A stretch of 64,000 bases of DNA, from NCBI GenBank assembly GCA_934481445.1, contig CAKSPC010000002.1, positions 35,432-99,431 on the forward strand. The letters are read 5' to 3'. The notes under the pieces were generated by a model. That model ran no database searches. It worked only from the letters and a program-made list of their open reading frames with translations, and was not told the DNA's origin. Each line of letters starts with the position of its first letter. Within the stretch, counting starts at the first letter, position 1. Source of the DNA: an uncultured Oscillospiraceae bacterium. Lineage in GTDB: Bacteria > Bacillota > Clostridia > Oscillospirales > Ruminococcaceae. This document shows positions 7,985 through 17,494 of this stretch, one piece after another. The position numbers and the translations under genes are program-made.

Positions 7985-9463
7985 ATGAACAATATTCCCG
8001 AAATTAAGCTTGGCATTGTTGCGGTTTCCCGTGACTGCTTCCCCATCGCTTTATCGGAAAAGCGCCGCAAGGCTATCGTGACCGCTTATGGCGAGGGCAT
8101 CTACGAATGTCCCGTTACCGTTGAAAACGAGCTTGATATGCTCAAGGCGGTTGAGGATGTAAAGAAGGCAGAGTGCAACGCTTTAGTCGTTTTCCTTGGT
8201 AACTTCGGTCCCGAAACCCCCGAAACACTCATCGCCAAGAACTTTGACGGCCCCTGCATGTTCGTTTCCGCCGCAGAGGGCGACGGCGATATGATCAACG
8301 GCAGAGGCGACGCTTACTGTGGTATGCTCAACTGTTCCTACAACCTCGGTATGCGCCATCTGAACGGCTTTATCCCCGAGTATCCCGTTGGCACCGCAGA
8401 GGACATCGTTAAGATGATCAAGGACTTTGTTCCCGTTGCCCGTGCGATCGTTGGCGTTAAGAACCTGAAGATCATCACATTTGGTCCCCGTCCCCAGGAC
8501 TTCTTCGCCTGCAACGCTCCCATCAAGGGTCTGTACGAATTAGGCGTGGAGATCGAAGAGAACTCCGAGCTGGATCTTCTCGTTTCCTTCAAGGAGCACG
8601 AAAACGACCCCAGAATCGACGCTGTTTGCGCAGACATGGCTAAGGAAATGGGCGAGGGCAACTACTACTCCGACCTTAACAAGCGCATGGCACAGTTCGA
8701 GCTTACCCTTTTAGACTGGGCAGAAAACCACAAGGGCTCCAGAAAGTACGTTGCATTCGCAGACAAGTGCTGGCCCGCATTCCCTTCCCAGTTCGGCTTT
8801 GAGCCCTGCTATGTAAACAGCCGCCTTGTAAGCCGCGGTATCCCCGTATCCTGCGAGGTCGATGTCTACGGCGCACTGAGCGAATACATCGGTCTGTGCA
8901 TTTCCGCTGACGCAGTTACACTGCTCGACATCAACAACTCCGTTCCCAAGTACATATACGACGAGGACATCAAGGGCAAGTACAACTACAAGCTTACCGA
9001 TACATTTATGGGCTTCCACTGCGGAAATACCCCCGAGTGCAAGATGTGCTCCACCCGTGCGGTCAAGTACCAGCTCATTCAGCACCGCCTGCTTGAACCC
9101 GCAGGAAGCGACCCTGACTTCACAAGAGGCACCCTCGAGGGCGATATCGCGGCAAGCGACATCACATTCTACCGTTTACAGTGCGACAGCAACGGAGATC
9201 TCCGCGCATACATCGCAGAGGGTGAGATCCTCGATGTTCCTACCCGTTCCTTTGGCGGTATCGGTATCTTCGCTATCCCCGAGATGGGACGTTTCTACCG
9301 TCATGTTCTGGTTGAAAAGCGTTATCCCCACCACGGTGCGGTTGCATTCGGTCACTACGGAAAGCTCCTGTTTGATCTCTTCCGTTACCTCGGAATCAAG
9401 GACATCGGCTTCAATCAGCCCGCAGGTATGCTTTATCCTACCGAAAATCCTTTTGTAAAGTAA
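7985..9463 (+). CDS. L-fucose isomerase-like protein
   Basis: 492 residues of the L-fucose/L-arabinose isomerase fold. The N-terminal part has an alpha/beta domain (LVVFLGNFGPETPETLIA). The C-terminal half has SCEVDVYGALSEYI, LLDINN and a metal-site-like HHGAVAFGHYG. Known members convert aldoses to ketoses with Mn2+, but many homologues are uncharacterised and the substrate is not certain. The position after GH95 suggests it handles the released sugar. No fuculose kinase or aldolase is nearby, so the pathway must continue elsewhere. Confidence 0.8.
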   Translation: MNNIPEIKLGIVAVSRDCFPIALSEKRRKAIVTAYGEGIYECPVTVENELDMLKAVEDVKKAECNALVVFLGNFGPETPETLIAKNFDGPCMFVSAAEGDGDMINGRGDAYCGMLNCSYNLGMRHLNGFIPEYPVGTAEDIVKMIKDFVPVARAIVGVKNLKIITFGPRPQDFFACNAPIKGLYELGVEIEENSELDLLVSFKEHENDPRIDAVCADMAKEMGEGNYYSDLNKRMAQFELTLLDWAENHKGSRKYVAFADKCWPAFPSQFGFEPCYVNSRLVSRGIPVSCEVDVYGALSEYIGLCISADAVTLLDINNSVPKYIYDEDIKGKYNYKLTDTFMGFHCGNTPECKMCSTRAVKYQLIQHRLLEPAGSDPDFTRGTLEGDIAASDITFYRLQCDSNGDLRAYIAEGEILDVPTRSFGGIGIFAIPEMGRFYRHVLVEKRYPHHGAVAFGHYGKLLFDLFRYLGIKDIGFNQPAGMLYPTENPFVK

Positions 9464-9478
9464 TAAGCGCATTTAATG

Positions 9479-9507
9479 GGGGCGGGGCCGAGGCTCCGCC
9501 CCTTTTT
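9479..9507 (+). terminator. Terminator after the isomerase-like gene
   Basis: A GC-rich hairpin (9479-9488 with 9493-9502, GGGGCGG/CCGCCCC, one G-U pair) is followed by TTTTT at 9503-9507. It ends only 17 nt before the start of the AraC regulator gene. Confidence 0.85.
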
Positions 9508-9524
9508 GTATGCGAGGTGAATTT

Positions 9525-10310
9525 ATGAAGATAGGCTCCATAGGATACAACTACGCCCACGACAGCTCGTTTGTTATGGACAGACCCTGCGGCCCTGGGT
9601 GCTGGCTCATGCTGCTGGTGAAAACGTCTGCGGTGTTTGTAATAAACGGTGCGGAAACAAAGGTGCGCCGCAATTCGCTGGTGGTGATCGCTCCGACGAC
9701 CCCCGTGACCTACCGCGGCGGGGAAGATGGCTACACCGACGACTGGATATACTTCGACATGGAGCAGGGCGAGGAAAAGCGCTTTGCGCAGCTTGGGCTG
9801 AATATCGATGCCGCAACTCCGCTGAGCTCCGCGGGGGAAGTGTCCGAGCTGATACGCGCGCTGGCGTTTGAATTTTATTCCGTGGGGGAATTCCGCGAGG
9901 AAATATGCGGGCACTATTCCGAGCTTATTCTTCTGCGGCTTTGCAGGATGATACGCTCCGGAGGGACGGATTTGTGCAGGTACTCCGAGAAGCACTTCAG
10001 GCTGGCACAATTAAGGACGGTGTTCTTCACCCAGCCGGAAATCGTGCAGAGCGTCGACGCAATGGCACACGGGATGGGACTCAGCCGCTCGGGCTTTCAG
10101 CATTTGTACAAGCGTGTGTTCGGCGTGAGCGTTATGGAGGATGTTATTCGCGGCAGGATAGAATATGCCGCGCGGCTGCTAAGTTCCACCGCGCTTACGG
10201 TGCGGGAGATAGCGGAGCGCTGCGGCTACAGCAGCGAGTATGTTTTCATGCGGCAGTTCAAGAGCCGCGAGGGTCAGACTCCGTCTGAATATCGCAAAAA
10301 TGCACGATAA
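9525..10310 (+). CDS. AraC family transcriptional regulator
   Basis: 261 residues. The ATG at 9525 is preferred over an in-frame ATG at 9510 because GAGGTG (9514-9519) lies at correct spacing before it. The N-terminal ~150 residues look like a cupin-type ligand domain (NSLVVIAPTTPVTYRGG). The last ~100 residues form two helix-turn-helix units with the family signature (SSTALTVREIAERCGYSSEYVFMRQFKSREGQTPSEYR). It probably senses a sugar and controls neighbouring genes. Only 17 nt separate it from the upstream terminator, so it may depend on read-through. Confidence 0.93.
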   Translation: MKIGSIGYNYAHDSSFVMDRPCGPGCWLMLLVKTSAVFVINGAETKVRRNSLVVIAPTTPVTYRGGEDGYTDDWIYFDMEQGEEKRFAQLGLNIDAATPLSSAGEVSELIRALAFEFYSVGEFREEICGHYSELILLRLCRMIRSGGTDLCRYSEKHFRLAQLRTVFFTQPEIVQSVDAMAHGMGLSRSGFQHLYKRVFGVSVMEDVIRGRIEYAARLLSSTALTVREIAERCGYSSEYVFMRQFKSREGQTPSEYRKNAR

Positions 10311-10336
10311 GTCAGCCGAACCAACATATTATGCAA

Positions 10337-10365
10337 TTGCGTCCAAGCTGCGGCAGTGTTATAAT
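10337..10365 (+). promoter_or_regulatory. Promoter of the GH5 gene
   Basis: TTGCGT (10337-10342), 17-bp spacer and TATAAT (10360-10365) with an extended TGT element. A GGAGGG ribosome site follows at 10391. Confidence 0.7.
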
Positions 10366-10403
10366 TAATGTAACAACACGATATCTTTTCGGAGGGTGCG
10401 AAA

Positions 10404-11615
10404 ATGAACAATATGATAGCTTCTGTTCTGCTTTCTGTTATTACTGCGTTTACGGCGTTTACAATGTCGGGCTGCCAAAAAAGCGGCCCGCATGAATCAC
10501 GCAACGGTATTATCACATCCGACAACGGGAAAATGAGAACATCCATGACCGCAAACGAATATGCCAAGGAAATGGGCATAGGCATCAACTTAGGCAACAC
10601 GCTGGAGGCGAACTGGTCGGGCGGAAATGCCGCAGCGGGCAGCGCGGTGGTCGGAGGCGGCTCCGTTAAGGAATACGAGAAATGCTGGGGCGCCTGCGAA
10701 ACCACGCAGGAGATAATCGACGGAATGCGCGACGCGGGTTTCAACACCGTGAGAGTTCCCGTTTACTGGGGCAATGGTATGGCGGACGACGGCACGTTTA
10801 CGATAACCAACGAGCTTTTCGACCGCGTGGAAGAGGTAATCAATTACTGCCTTAACGACGGGCTTTACACTGTCATCAACATCCATCACTACGATGAATA
10901 TATCATCAAGAATTATTCCCGCGAGGACGCTGTGAGCATCACAAAGAACCTCTGGAATCAGATAGCGGAGCGGTATAAGGAATATTCGGACTACCTTGTT
11001 TTCGAGGGCTTTAACGAGAACCTCGGTTCCCAGCGCGAGGGCGACAATTATTCCGAGCAGGAGCTTTTTGATTACGTCAACGAGATGAATCAGGCGTTCG
11101 TTGACACCGTAAGGGCAACGGGCGGAAACAACAAGGATCGCCTGCTTATCGCCTCGGGCTACTGGACGAACATCGACAAGACAACCACGGATAATTTCGT
11201 AATGCCTACCGACAGCGCAAAGAACAAGATGATGGTTTCCGTGCATTATGTAGATAACGCAATGTACTGGACAAATCAGATAGGAAGTCAGGCATGGTAT
11301 GACTACAGCATCGCACAGTGCGAGCTGCTCAAGAAGGCATTCACGGACAGGGGCATTCCCGTTTTCGTGGGCGAGTGCACATCCATTTATGAAGCGGATC
11401 GCTACGCCGCCGACGCCTATGTCACCGACACCGCCGATACGCTGGATATTATGATGAACATGATATCCGACTACGGTTTCGTGCCCGTTCTGTGGGATGT
11501 CAACAATAATTTCTACTACCGTTCCGTTCAGATATTCCCGAACGAAAAGAATGTCGAGGTTGTTAAGGAGATAGCTGCGAAAATATCCGGCGAAACGGAA
11601 GAGAACGCGGCATAA
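10404..11615 (+). CDS. GH5 endoglucanase-type lipoprotein
   Basis: 403 residues. The signal peptide ends in MSGC, so the enzyme is predicted to be lipid-anchored on the cell surface. The catalytic TIM barrel starts at AKEMGIGINLGNTLEA and has NTVRVPVYW and INIHHYDE. The acid/base Glu205 lies in GFNENL and the nucleophile Glu324 in VFVGECTS. GH5 members hydrolyse beta-1,4-glucans, xyloglucan or mannans; the exact substrate is not visible. There is no carbohydrate-binding module or dockerin. It probably makes oligosaccharides for uptake. Confidence 0.94.
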   Translation: MNNMIASVLLSVITAFTAFTMSGCQKSGPHESRNGIITSDNGKMRTSMTANEYAKEMGIGINLGNTLEANWSGGNAAAGSAVVGGGSVKEYEKCWGACETTQEIIDGMRDAGFNTVRVPVYWGNGMADDGTFTITNELFDRVEEVINYCLNDGLYTVINIHHYDEYIIKNYSREDAVSITKNLWNQIAERYKEYSDYLVFEGFNENLGSQREGDNYSEQELFDYVNEMNQAFVDTVRATGGNNKDRLLIASGYWTNIDKTTTDNFVMPTDSAKNKMMVSVHYVDNAMYWTNQIGSQAWYDYSIAQCELLKKAFTDRGIPVFVGECTSIYEADRYAADAYVTDTADTLDIMMNMISDYGFVPVLWDVNNNFYYRSVQIFPNEKNVEVVKEIAAKISGETEENAA

Positions 11616-11645
11616 TCAGTCATCCATATTAATTTCCATAGGTTT

Positions 11646-11673
11646 GCGGGGAGGGGCGAAAGCCTCTCCCCGC
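11646..11673 (+). terminator. Terminator-like GAAA-loop hairpin
   Basis: A 12-bp stem (11646-11657 with 11662-11673, one G-U pair) closed by a GAAA tetraloop lies 30 nt after the GH5 stop. It has no T tract, so it may act as an mRNA 3' stabiliser or a weak terminator. Confidence 0.5.
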
Positions 11674-11738
11674 GCGCTGTTGTGCGCTATTGCACAAAAA
11701 AATATTCGAAATATACAAAAAAATATATAAATAATATA

Positions 11739-11767
11739 TTGCCTAGGGTTAAAAATAATGTTATAAT
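11739..11767 (+). promoter_or_regulatory. Promoter of mreB and the shape cluster
   Basis: TTGCCT (11739-11744), 17-bp spacer and TATAAT (11762-11767), in a very AT-rich stretch from about 11695 to 11810. A GGAGG ribosome site is at 11811. Confidence 0.7.
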
Positions 11768-11825
11768 ATATTATGGTTGACTATGGTTAAAACTTTTTAA
11801 TATATTTTTCGGAGGAAACATCAGT

Positions 11826-12845
11826 ATGTTTGGAATGAACAAGGATATCGGAATTGATCTCGGTACAGCAAATACGCTTGTATATATGAGGGGCAAGGGC
11901 ATTATCATCCGCGAGCCGTCCGTTGTTGCGGTGGATAAAAAGGCGGGTCAGGTGCGCTATGTCGGACAGGAAGCAAAGGAAGTTATCGGCCGTACCCCCG
12001 GCTCCATCGTTGCTGTTCGTCCGCTGAAGGACGGCGTTATCGCTGATTTTGACATGACATCCATCATGCTTGCACAGTTCATCAAGAAGGCTCTCAAGGG
12101 CAGAAGCAAGGCGAGAGTTATCATCTGTATCCCCTCGGGCGTTACGGAGGTTGAGCGCCGCGCCGTTAAGGAAGCGGCACAGCAGGCAGGCGCAAAGCGC
12201 GTATCCATCATCGAGGAACCCATGGCTGCGGCTATTGGCGCGGGTCTGCCCGTTGCGGAGCCTATGGGCAGCATGATCGTTGATATCGGCGGCGGCACCA
12301 GCGAGGTGGCTATAATCTCCCTCGGCGGTATCGTAACCGCGCGTTCCGTAAGGGTTGCGGGCGATGAGTTCGACAACTCCATCATCAATTACATCAAAAA
12401 GAAGTACAATCTTCTCATCGGCGAAAGAACCGCAGAGAACATCAAAATGGGCATCGGTTCCGCATACAAGACAGACGACAATGAGCCCGTTATGGATATC
12501 AAGGGCCGCAACCTGCTGAACGGTCTGCCTGAGAATATCACCATCACGTCCGAGGAGATACGCGAGGCAATTTCCGAGCCGCTTTCCCGTGTTATCGAGG
12601 CGGTAAAGACCACCCTCGAAAAGTGCCCCCCCGAGCTTGCTGCGGATATCATCGAAAACGGTATCATGCTTGCAGGCGGCGGTGCGCTGCTGCGCGGACT
12701 TGATGCGCTCATCCATGCGGAAACAGGTATGCCCGTAAAGATCGCGGAGCACCCGCTGGACTGCGTTGCGGACGGCACAGGCAAGGTGCTTGAGAACATC
12801 GACAAGCTTGAGGATGTTCTCAGCGAGGACGAAACTATTTATTGA
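11826..12845 (+). CDS. mreB: Rod shape-determining protein MreB
   Basis: Actin-like ATPase that forms membrane-associated filaments and directs lateral wall synthesis. The 339 residues match the family length. [19 protein letters not shown] (phosphate-1), [17 protein letters not shown] (phosphate-2) and [15 protein letters not shown] (adenosine motif) are all present. It leads the mreB-mreC-mreD-mrdA cluster and has a clear promoter upstream. Confidence 0.97.
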   Translation: MFGMNKDIGIDLGTANTLVYMRGKGIIIREPSVVAVDKKAGQVRYVGQEAKEVIGRTPGSIVAVRPLKDGVIADFDMTSIMLAQFIKKALKGRSKARVIICIPSGVTEVERRAVKEAAQQAGAKRVSIIEEPMAAAIGAGLPVAEPMGSMIVDIGGGTSEVAIISLGGIVTARSVRVAGDEFDNSIINYIKKKYNLLIGERTAENIKMGIGSAYKTDDNEPVMDIKGRNLLNGLPENITITSEEIREAISEPLSRVIEAVKTTLEKCPPELAADIIENGIMLAGGGALLRGLDALIHAETGMPVKIAEHPLDCVADGTGKVLENIDKLEDVLSEDETIY

Positions 12846-12890
12846 TCTCTGTTCCTTGGGAGCAGTTTTATCTGACAGGCCGGGAGGATC

Positions 12891-13751
12891 ATGAGGGAGT
12901 TTTTTCACAGCGTTAAATTCAAGATACTGATATGCGTTGCGGCGCTGCTTCTGGGACTAATGACCTATGTGGCGGTGTCGGCGGGAACGGAAACCGTTCC
13001 CGAAAAGATCATCGGCACGGTGACGTATCCTTTCGTTACCGCGGCGAATGCAGTGTCAGAGGGCGTAGGCGGGTTTATTGACAAGCTTGTGAACGCCGAT
13101 ACTTACAAAAGCGAAAACGACGAGCTGAAAGCTCAGCTTACCGAAATGTACGGCAGGACGCTGGATTACGAGGATATCCTCGATGAAAACGCACGCCTGC
13201 GTGAAATGCTCGGGCTGAAAGAGAAGAACAAGGATTTTGTGTTCAGCGAGCCCTGCGGCGTTATTGCGCGCAATGCCAACGATATGTACGGCGGCTTTAC
13301 CGTCAACCGCGGCTCCGCGGACGGCCTTGCACTCAACGATCCGGTTATGACATCCGTCGGGCTGGTCGGCAGGGTGACAAGTATTGCGGAGAACTATGCC
13401 CGCGTGACCACGATACTCAGCCCGCAGGTAAATGTGGGCGTTATAACCATGCGCTCCAAGATACCCGGCGTGCTTGAAAACAGCGTTACTTCTGCTGAAA
13501 AAGGGATGTGTCTTATGAGCGACATCCTCAAGGACGCCGACATAAGGGAGGGCGATATAGTTTATACCTCCGGCAAGAGCGGACTGTTTCCCGGTTCGGT
13601 GATGGTGGGCACAGTTGTCGAGGTATATGACGACCCGAATGGGCTTTCAAAGCACGCGCTTATTCAGCCTGCGGAGGATCTTTTCGGCGTTACATCCGTC
13701 TTTGCCGTTACGGATTTCGACGGCAAGGGCGTCGCGTTTGAAACTGACTGA
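12891..13751 (+). CDS. mreC: Rod shape-determining protein MreC
   Basis: 286 residues with one N-terminal membrane helix (residues ~9-31), then a coiled coil with many charged residues (~60-110), then the extracytoplasmic beta-barrel domain (VNRGSADGLALNDPVMTSVGLVGRV). MreC links MreB inside the cell to penicillin-binding proteins outside. A GGGAGG ribosome site precedes the ATG. It sits 45 nt after mreB. Confidence 0.95.
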   Translation: MREFFHSVKFKILICVAALLLGLMTYVAVSAGTETVPEKIIGTVTYPFVTAANAVSEGVGGFIDKLVNADTYKSENDELKAQLTEMYGRTLDYEDILDENARLREMLGLKEKNKDFVFSEPCGVIARNANDMYGGFTVNRGSADGLALNDPVMTSVGLVGRVTSIAENYARVTTILSPQVNVGVITMRSKIPGVLENSVTSAEKGMCLMSDILKDADIREGDIVYTSGKSGLFPGSVMVGTVVEVYDDPNGLSKHALIQPAEDLFGVTSVFAVTDFDGKGVAFETD

Positions 13752-13759
13752 TATTTTCG

Positions 13760-13790
13760 CTGCACCGCGCAGGCTTTCTGTGCGGCGCAG
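13760..13790 (+). other. Hairpin between mreC and mreD
   Basis: An imperfect stem (CTGC/GCAG, CCGC/GCGG, CAG/CTG with one A-C mismatch and one G-U pair) with a GCTTT loop occupies 13760-13790. The following TCTGTTATTG is only partly T-rich. It may tune expression between mreC and mreD. Confidence 0.5.
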
Positions 13791-13812
13791 TCTGTTATTG
13801 TGAAGGTGCTTT

Positions 13813-14412
13813 ATGGGTAGGATCTCATTAAGAAAGGCGCGCACGCGCAAGGCTATGATGCGGGTGTTCCTGCGGTGGTTTTTGTATGCTGCGCTGCTTG
13901 TTTTCTTTTACGCCTGCGAGTGCAACCCGATTATACGCGGGTACTGCCCACTGCTGATGATACCCCTTGCCACCGCCGTTGCAATGCACGAGGGCGACCT
14001 TGCGGCGGGAATTTTCGGCGTGGTCTGCGGGCTTATGCTGGATATGGCGAACGGCGTTACGATACTCGGTTTTTCAGCGCTGTGGCTACTGGCGGCGTGC
14101 CCGTTCATCTCGCTGCTGTCAAGGTTCTTTGTAAAGTCGAACGTGTTCAGCCATTTTATCATGAACACCGTTACGACGGTGGTGATGGCGGCGATGGATA
14201 TGTTGTTCCTTCACTGGGTCTGGGAGGGCTCGGGAGCGGTCATATCCTTTCAGAGAACGGTGGTGCCGTCCTATGGCGGTGCGATATTGTTCTCAATTCC
14301 GATCTATCTTCTTATACATCTCATCTGTGTAAAGCTGCGCCCGCGTGAGCAGCAGCGCCTTGAGGAATCCGCGCAGACCGCGGAGGAATCCGAGGAGATC
14401 GACAGGGATTGA
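13813..14412 (+). CDS. mreD: Rod shape-determining protein MreD
   Basis: 199 residues, very hydrophobic, with about five predicted membrane helices and a charged C-terminal tail. The motif-poor sequence fits MreD (AAGIFGVVCGLMLDMANG is the conserved loop). Its place between mreC and the PBP2 gene confirms the call. It is a membrane partner of the elongation complex. Confidence 0.9.
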   Translation: MGRISLRKARTRKAMMRVFLRWFLYAALLVFFYACECNPIIRGYCPLLMIPLATAVAMHEGDLAAGIFGVVCGLMLDMANGVTILGFSALWLLAACPFISLLSRFFVKSNVFSHFIMNTVTTVVMAAMDMLFLHWVWEGSGAVISFQRTVVPSYGGAILFSIPIYLLIHLICVKLRPREQQRLEESAQTAEESEEIDRD

Positions 14413-14452
14413 TGCTTCGCTGCGGCGGCATGATAATTTCGCGGAGGTTAAA

Positions 14453-16513
14453 ATGTCAAAGATTTCATCGTTTGTGCGTTCAATAGTGCTGGCTGCCGTT
14501 GTGATTGTGGCGGCATTCATGTGCGGGCTGAAGCTGCTTCAGATACAGATCGCCGACGGCAGCTCGTATCTCGCCCTGACAAAAAGCACCTACACCGCCG
14601 AGCAGGAGATCGAGGCGGCGCGCGGAAAGATCGCGGATTCAAAGGGCAATATCCTCAACACAAACAAAATAATCTACAATATAAATCTACAGATGTCCTC
14701 GCTTGTATCCGGCACGGAAAACGAGATAATCTACCGTGTGCTGACAGTGCTGATTAAGAACGGGGAAGAGTGGAACGACTCCCTGCCTATAACAACAGCG
14801 CAGCCATATGCCTTTAAAGAGGACAGCGACACCGCCATCGCAAAGATGAAAAATACCCTCAATGTCGGCGGATATGCAACGGTGGATAACTGTATTTATC
14901 AGCTCTACAAAACCTACGACATCAGCGAGGAATACGACGAGCAGATGCGCAGATATATCGCGGGCGTCCGCTATGAAATGACGATAAAGGACTTTTCCTA
15001 TCAGAACAAATTCGTGCTTGCTTCCGACATCGGCGAGGACACCGTTATGGAGCTGAAAGAACTCAGCCCGCTGCTGAGCGGCGTGGATATCACCGAAAGC
15101 TGGGAGCGCGAGTACCTTAACGGCGAGCTCGCCCCGCACATCCGCGGCACAGTCGGCTCTATCTCTGCGGAGAAATATCAGCAGTTAAAGGACAGCGGCT
15201 ACACGCTGAACGACATAATCGGTCTTTCGGGCGTGGAGCAGGCGCTGGAGGACGAACTGCGCGGCACCCGCGGCGTCCGCACGATAACTCGCAGCAACGA
15301 CGGCGCGGAACTTAAGGACGAAGTTACGACGGAGCCGCAGGCGGGCAATTCCGTAATGCTCACCATCGACAGCAAGTTCCAGCAGCAGGTGCAGGACATC
15401 GTGCAGTATCACATGGACTTCCTGCATTCGCCGCACTACACCACCGCGCACGACGCAAAGCACAGAGGTACGGAATGCTATGCGGGCGCAGCGGTCGTGC
15501 TTGACGTTAAAACCGGTGGAGTACTCGCGATGGTAAGCCTGCCTGGGTATGACATCAACGACTATATCAACAATTATTCCGAGGTATTGAACCGCGATTA
15601 TTCCCCTGTGTTCAACCGCGCACTGGACGGTACCTATCGCCCCGGCTCTACATTCAAGACCATTACCGCGACTGCGGGACTTGCCGAGGGCGTTATCACG
15701 GCGGATTCGACCATAACCTGCAATCAGGTATATACTTATTATAAGGGCTGGTCGCCGAAGTGCACGGGATATCACGGACCCATCACCGTCAAGGACGCGC
15801 TGAAGGTTTCCTGCAACGTATTTTTCTATGAAACCGCGCGCAGGCTGGGTATATCCACACTCGCTTCATGGGCGGCGCGCTTCGGCGTCGGGCAGGATCT
15901 TGGCTTTGAACTCAGCATGGCGACGGGGCAGATGACCTCGCTGGAACTGTACGATAAGCTTGGGCTGGAATGGAACGAGGGCAATGTAATTCAGGCGGGC
16001 ATCGGTCAGATGGAAACCGCACTCACGCCGCTCCATCTTGCCGTTCAGGCAATGACCATCGCAAACAAGGGCGTGCGCTATGAGCCGCATATCGTCAAGG
16101 CAGTGTACAACTATGATTTTACGGAGCTTGTTTACGAAAAGCAGCCCGTGGTCGCCTATGATATGTCCGAGGGCATGGAGGATATTTTCGATACCGTCAC
16201 CGAGGGCATGAAGAGAGTAAGCGGCAACGCCAACTTCCTTATCGGAAGCAGCTGGGTGAATATTTATGATTACGTCGGCGTCGGCAAGGAAAATGTCGCT
16301 ACCAAAACCGGCACGCCGCAGACCAGTGAAACGGTCTATAATTCTGCGGTAATAGGCTTCTACCCTGCGGACGACCCGCAGATAGCGTTCGGCGTTCTGA
16401 TGGAAAAGGCAGAGTTCAGCCGACACATCGCCGCGAATATCTGCCGCGCGTATGCCACGGGGGAATTCAACCCGAGCTACGACGAGGACGGAAACGCAAT
16501 GTACGGTCTGTAA
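14453..16513 (+). CDS. mrdA: Penicillin-binding protein 2 (elongation transpeptidase)
   Basis: 686 residues from the ATG at 14453, chosen because GGAGG lies just before it; the open frame also extends 36 codons upstream into mreD. A membrane anchor is at residues ~7-28. The pedestal domain follows. The transpeptidase domain has SxxK at Ser399-Lys402 (GSTFK), SxN at Ser453-Asn455 and KTG at 618-620. It cross-links lateral wall peptidoglycan outside the membrane. It completes the mreBCD-mrdA set. Confidence 0.96.
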   Translation: MSKISSFVRSIVLAAVVIVAAFMCGLKLLQIQIADGSSYLALTKSTYTAEQEIEAARGKIADSKGNILNTNKIIYNINLQMSSLVSGTENEIIYRVLTVLIKNGEEWNDSLPITTAQPYAFKEDSDTAIAKMKNTLNVGGYATVDNCIYQLYKTYDISEEYDEQMRRYIAGVRYEMTIKDFSYQNKFVLASDIGEDTVMELKELSPLLSGVDITESWEREYLNGELAPHIRGTVGSISAEKYQQLKDSGYTLNDIIGLSGVEQALEDELRGTRGVRTITRSNDGAELKDEVTTEPQAGNSVMLTIDSKFQQQVQDIVQYHMDFLHSPHYTTAHDAKHRGTECYAGAAVVLDVKTGGVLAMVSLPGYDINDYINNYSEVLNRDYSPVFNRALDGTYRPGSTFKTITATAGLAEGVITADSTITCNQVYTYYKGWSPKCTGYHGPITVKDALKVSCNVFFYETARRLGISTLASWAARFGVGQDLGFELSMATGQMTSLELYDKLGLEWNEGNVIQAGIGQMETALTPLHLAVQAMTIANKGVRYEPHIVKAVYNYDFTELVYEKQPVVAYDMSEGMEDIFDTVTEGMKRVSGNANFLIGSSWVNIYDYVGVGKENVATKTGTPQTSETVYNSAVIGFYPADDPQIAFGVLMEKAEFSRHIAANICRAYATGEFNPSYDEDGNAMYGL

Positions 16514-16606
16514 TAAAATATTGTCAGGGATATGCGTCAAACTGCACAAAAAATCGGTTAAAAAATACTGTTTTTTCACAAAAATTTGCGATATCAAAAA
16601 AAACAC

Positions 16607-16635
16607 TTTATTTTCTTTTGCATTTGTGATAAAAT
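16607..16635 (+). promoter_or_regulatory. Possible promoter of minD
   Basis: TTTATT (16607-16612) and TAAAAT (16630-16635) are 17 bp apart, with an extended TGA element. The -35 match is weak. The 209-nt gap between mrdA and minD is AT-rich and holds no other clear element. Confidence 0.4.
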
Positions 16636-16722
16636 AAGAGTATAGTAATATCCGATAGTGTTGTCACGGTCGGATCCATGCTGTATGAGTGCTGCGCCGC
16701 AGCATCAGAGAGGGGAATTATT

Positions 16723-17460
16723 ATGTCACAGATCATTGCGGTTACCGCAGGTAAGGGCGGTACGGGTAAATCCACTACATCTGCCAACCTTGCGTCGGGA
16801 CTGGCCGCGCTCGGAAAGAAAACACTGGTGGTGGAGCTGGACTTCGGTCTGCGCTGCCTTGATATAATGCTCGGCATTAAGGATAAAGTTAAACATGATA
16901 TCGGCGAATATCTCGAGGGTAAAATAGACATCCTCACCGCTACGACAAAGGTCGACAGGGTCGACAACCTGTACCTTGTCTGCGCCACAAGAAACCCCTT
17001 TATGGACATCAATCCCGAAAAGATCATGGGTGTCTGCGAGGAAATGCGCAAGCACTTTGATTACATAATCATCGATACCGCAGGCGTCGGCAGCTCTGTG
17101 TTCAGCGTTATCAAGGCTGCGGAGCTGATACTTATGGTAACAACTCCCGATACTGTCTGCGTACGCGATGGTGCAATACTTTCGGACTTCCTTTATGTTA
17201 AAAACTGCACCAATCAGCGCCTGATAATCAACAAGGTCAGCCCCAACTTCAAGGAGGAGGACATTCTGTTTGACCTCGACGAAGTTATGGACAGCGTCGG
17301 AATTCCGCTTATCGGCGTAGTCCCCGAGGATCAGAACATCAAGATCTGCGGTGCCAAGGGCGAACCGCTTCCTCCGAACTGCGGCGGCGCGAAGGCTTAT
17401 GCTGCGATAGCAAGACGCCTTCTCGGAGAGGACGTTCCGCTGACGATCAAGATCGACTGA
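16723..17460 (+). CDS. minD: MinD/ParA-family ATPase
   Basis: 245 residues from the ATG at 16723 (GAGAGGGGA upstream); an in-frame ATG at 16678 has no ribosome site. The deviant Walker A KGGTGKST has signature Lys11 and Lys16. [13 protein letters not shown] is the switch/Walker B region. It resembles MinD throughout ([14 protein letters not shown]). The protein ends at [16 protein letters not shown], without the amphipathic membrane-targeting helix that normally follows. No minC or minE is nearby, so a true Min role is uncertain. Confidence 0.88.
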   Translation: MSQIIAVTAGKGGTGKSTTSANLASGLAALGKKTLVVELDFGLRCLDIMLGIKDKVKHDIGEYLEGKIDILTATTKVDRVDNLYLVCATRNPFMDINPEKIMGVCEEMRKHFDYIIIDTAGVGSSVFSVIKAAELILMVTTPDTVCVRDGAILSDFLYVKNCTNQRLIINKVSPNFKEEDILFDLDEVMDSVGIPLIGVVPEDQNIKICGAKGEPLPPNCGGAKAYAAIARRLLGEDVPLTIKID

Positions 17461-17494
17461 CATTTTCATAAAGTGTAATAGGGGGGAAGCCAAA

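Noticed and set aside
14345..14452. 36-codon N-terminal extension of PBP2
   Set aside because: The extension is Arg/Pro-rich, overlaps mreD, has no ribosome site, and a GGAGG-led ATG lies at 14453.
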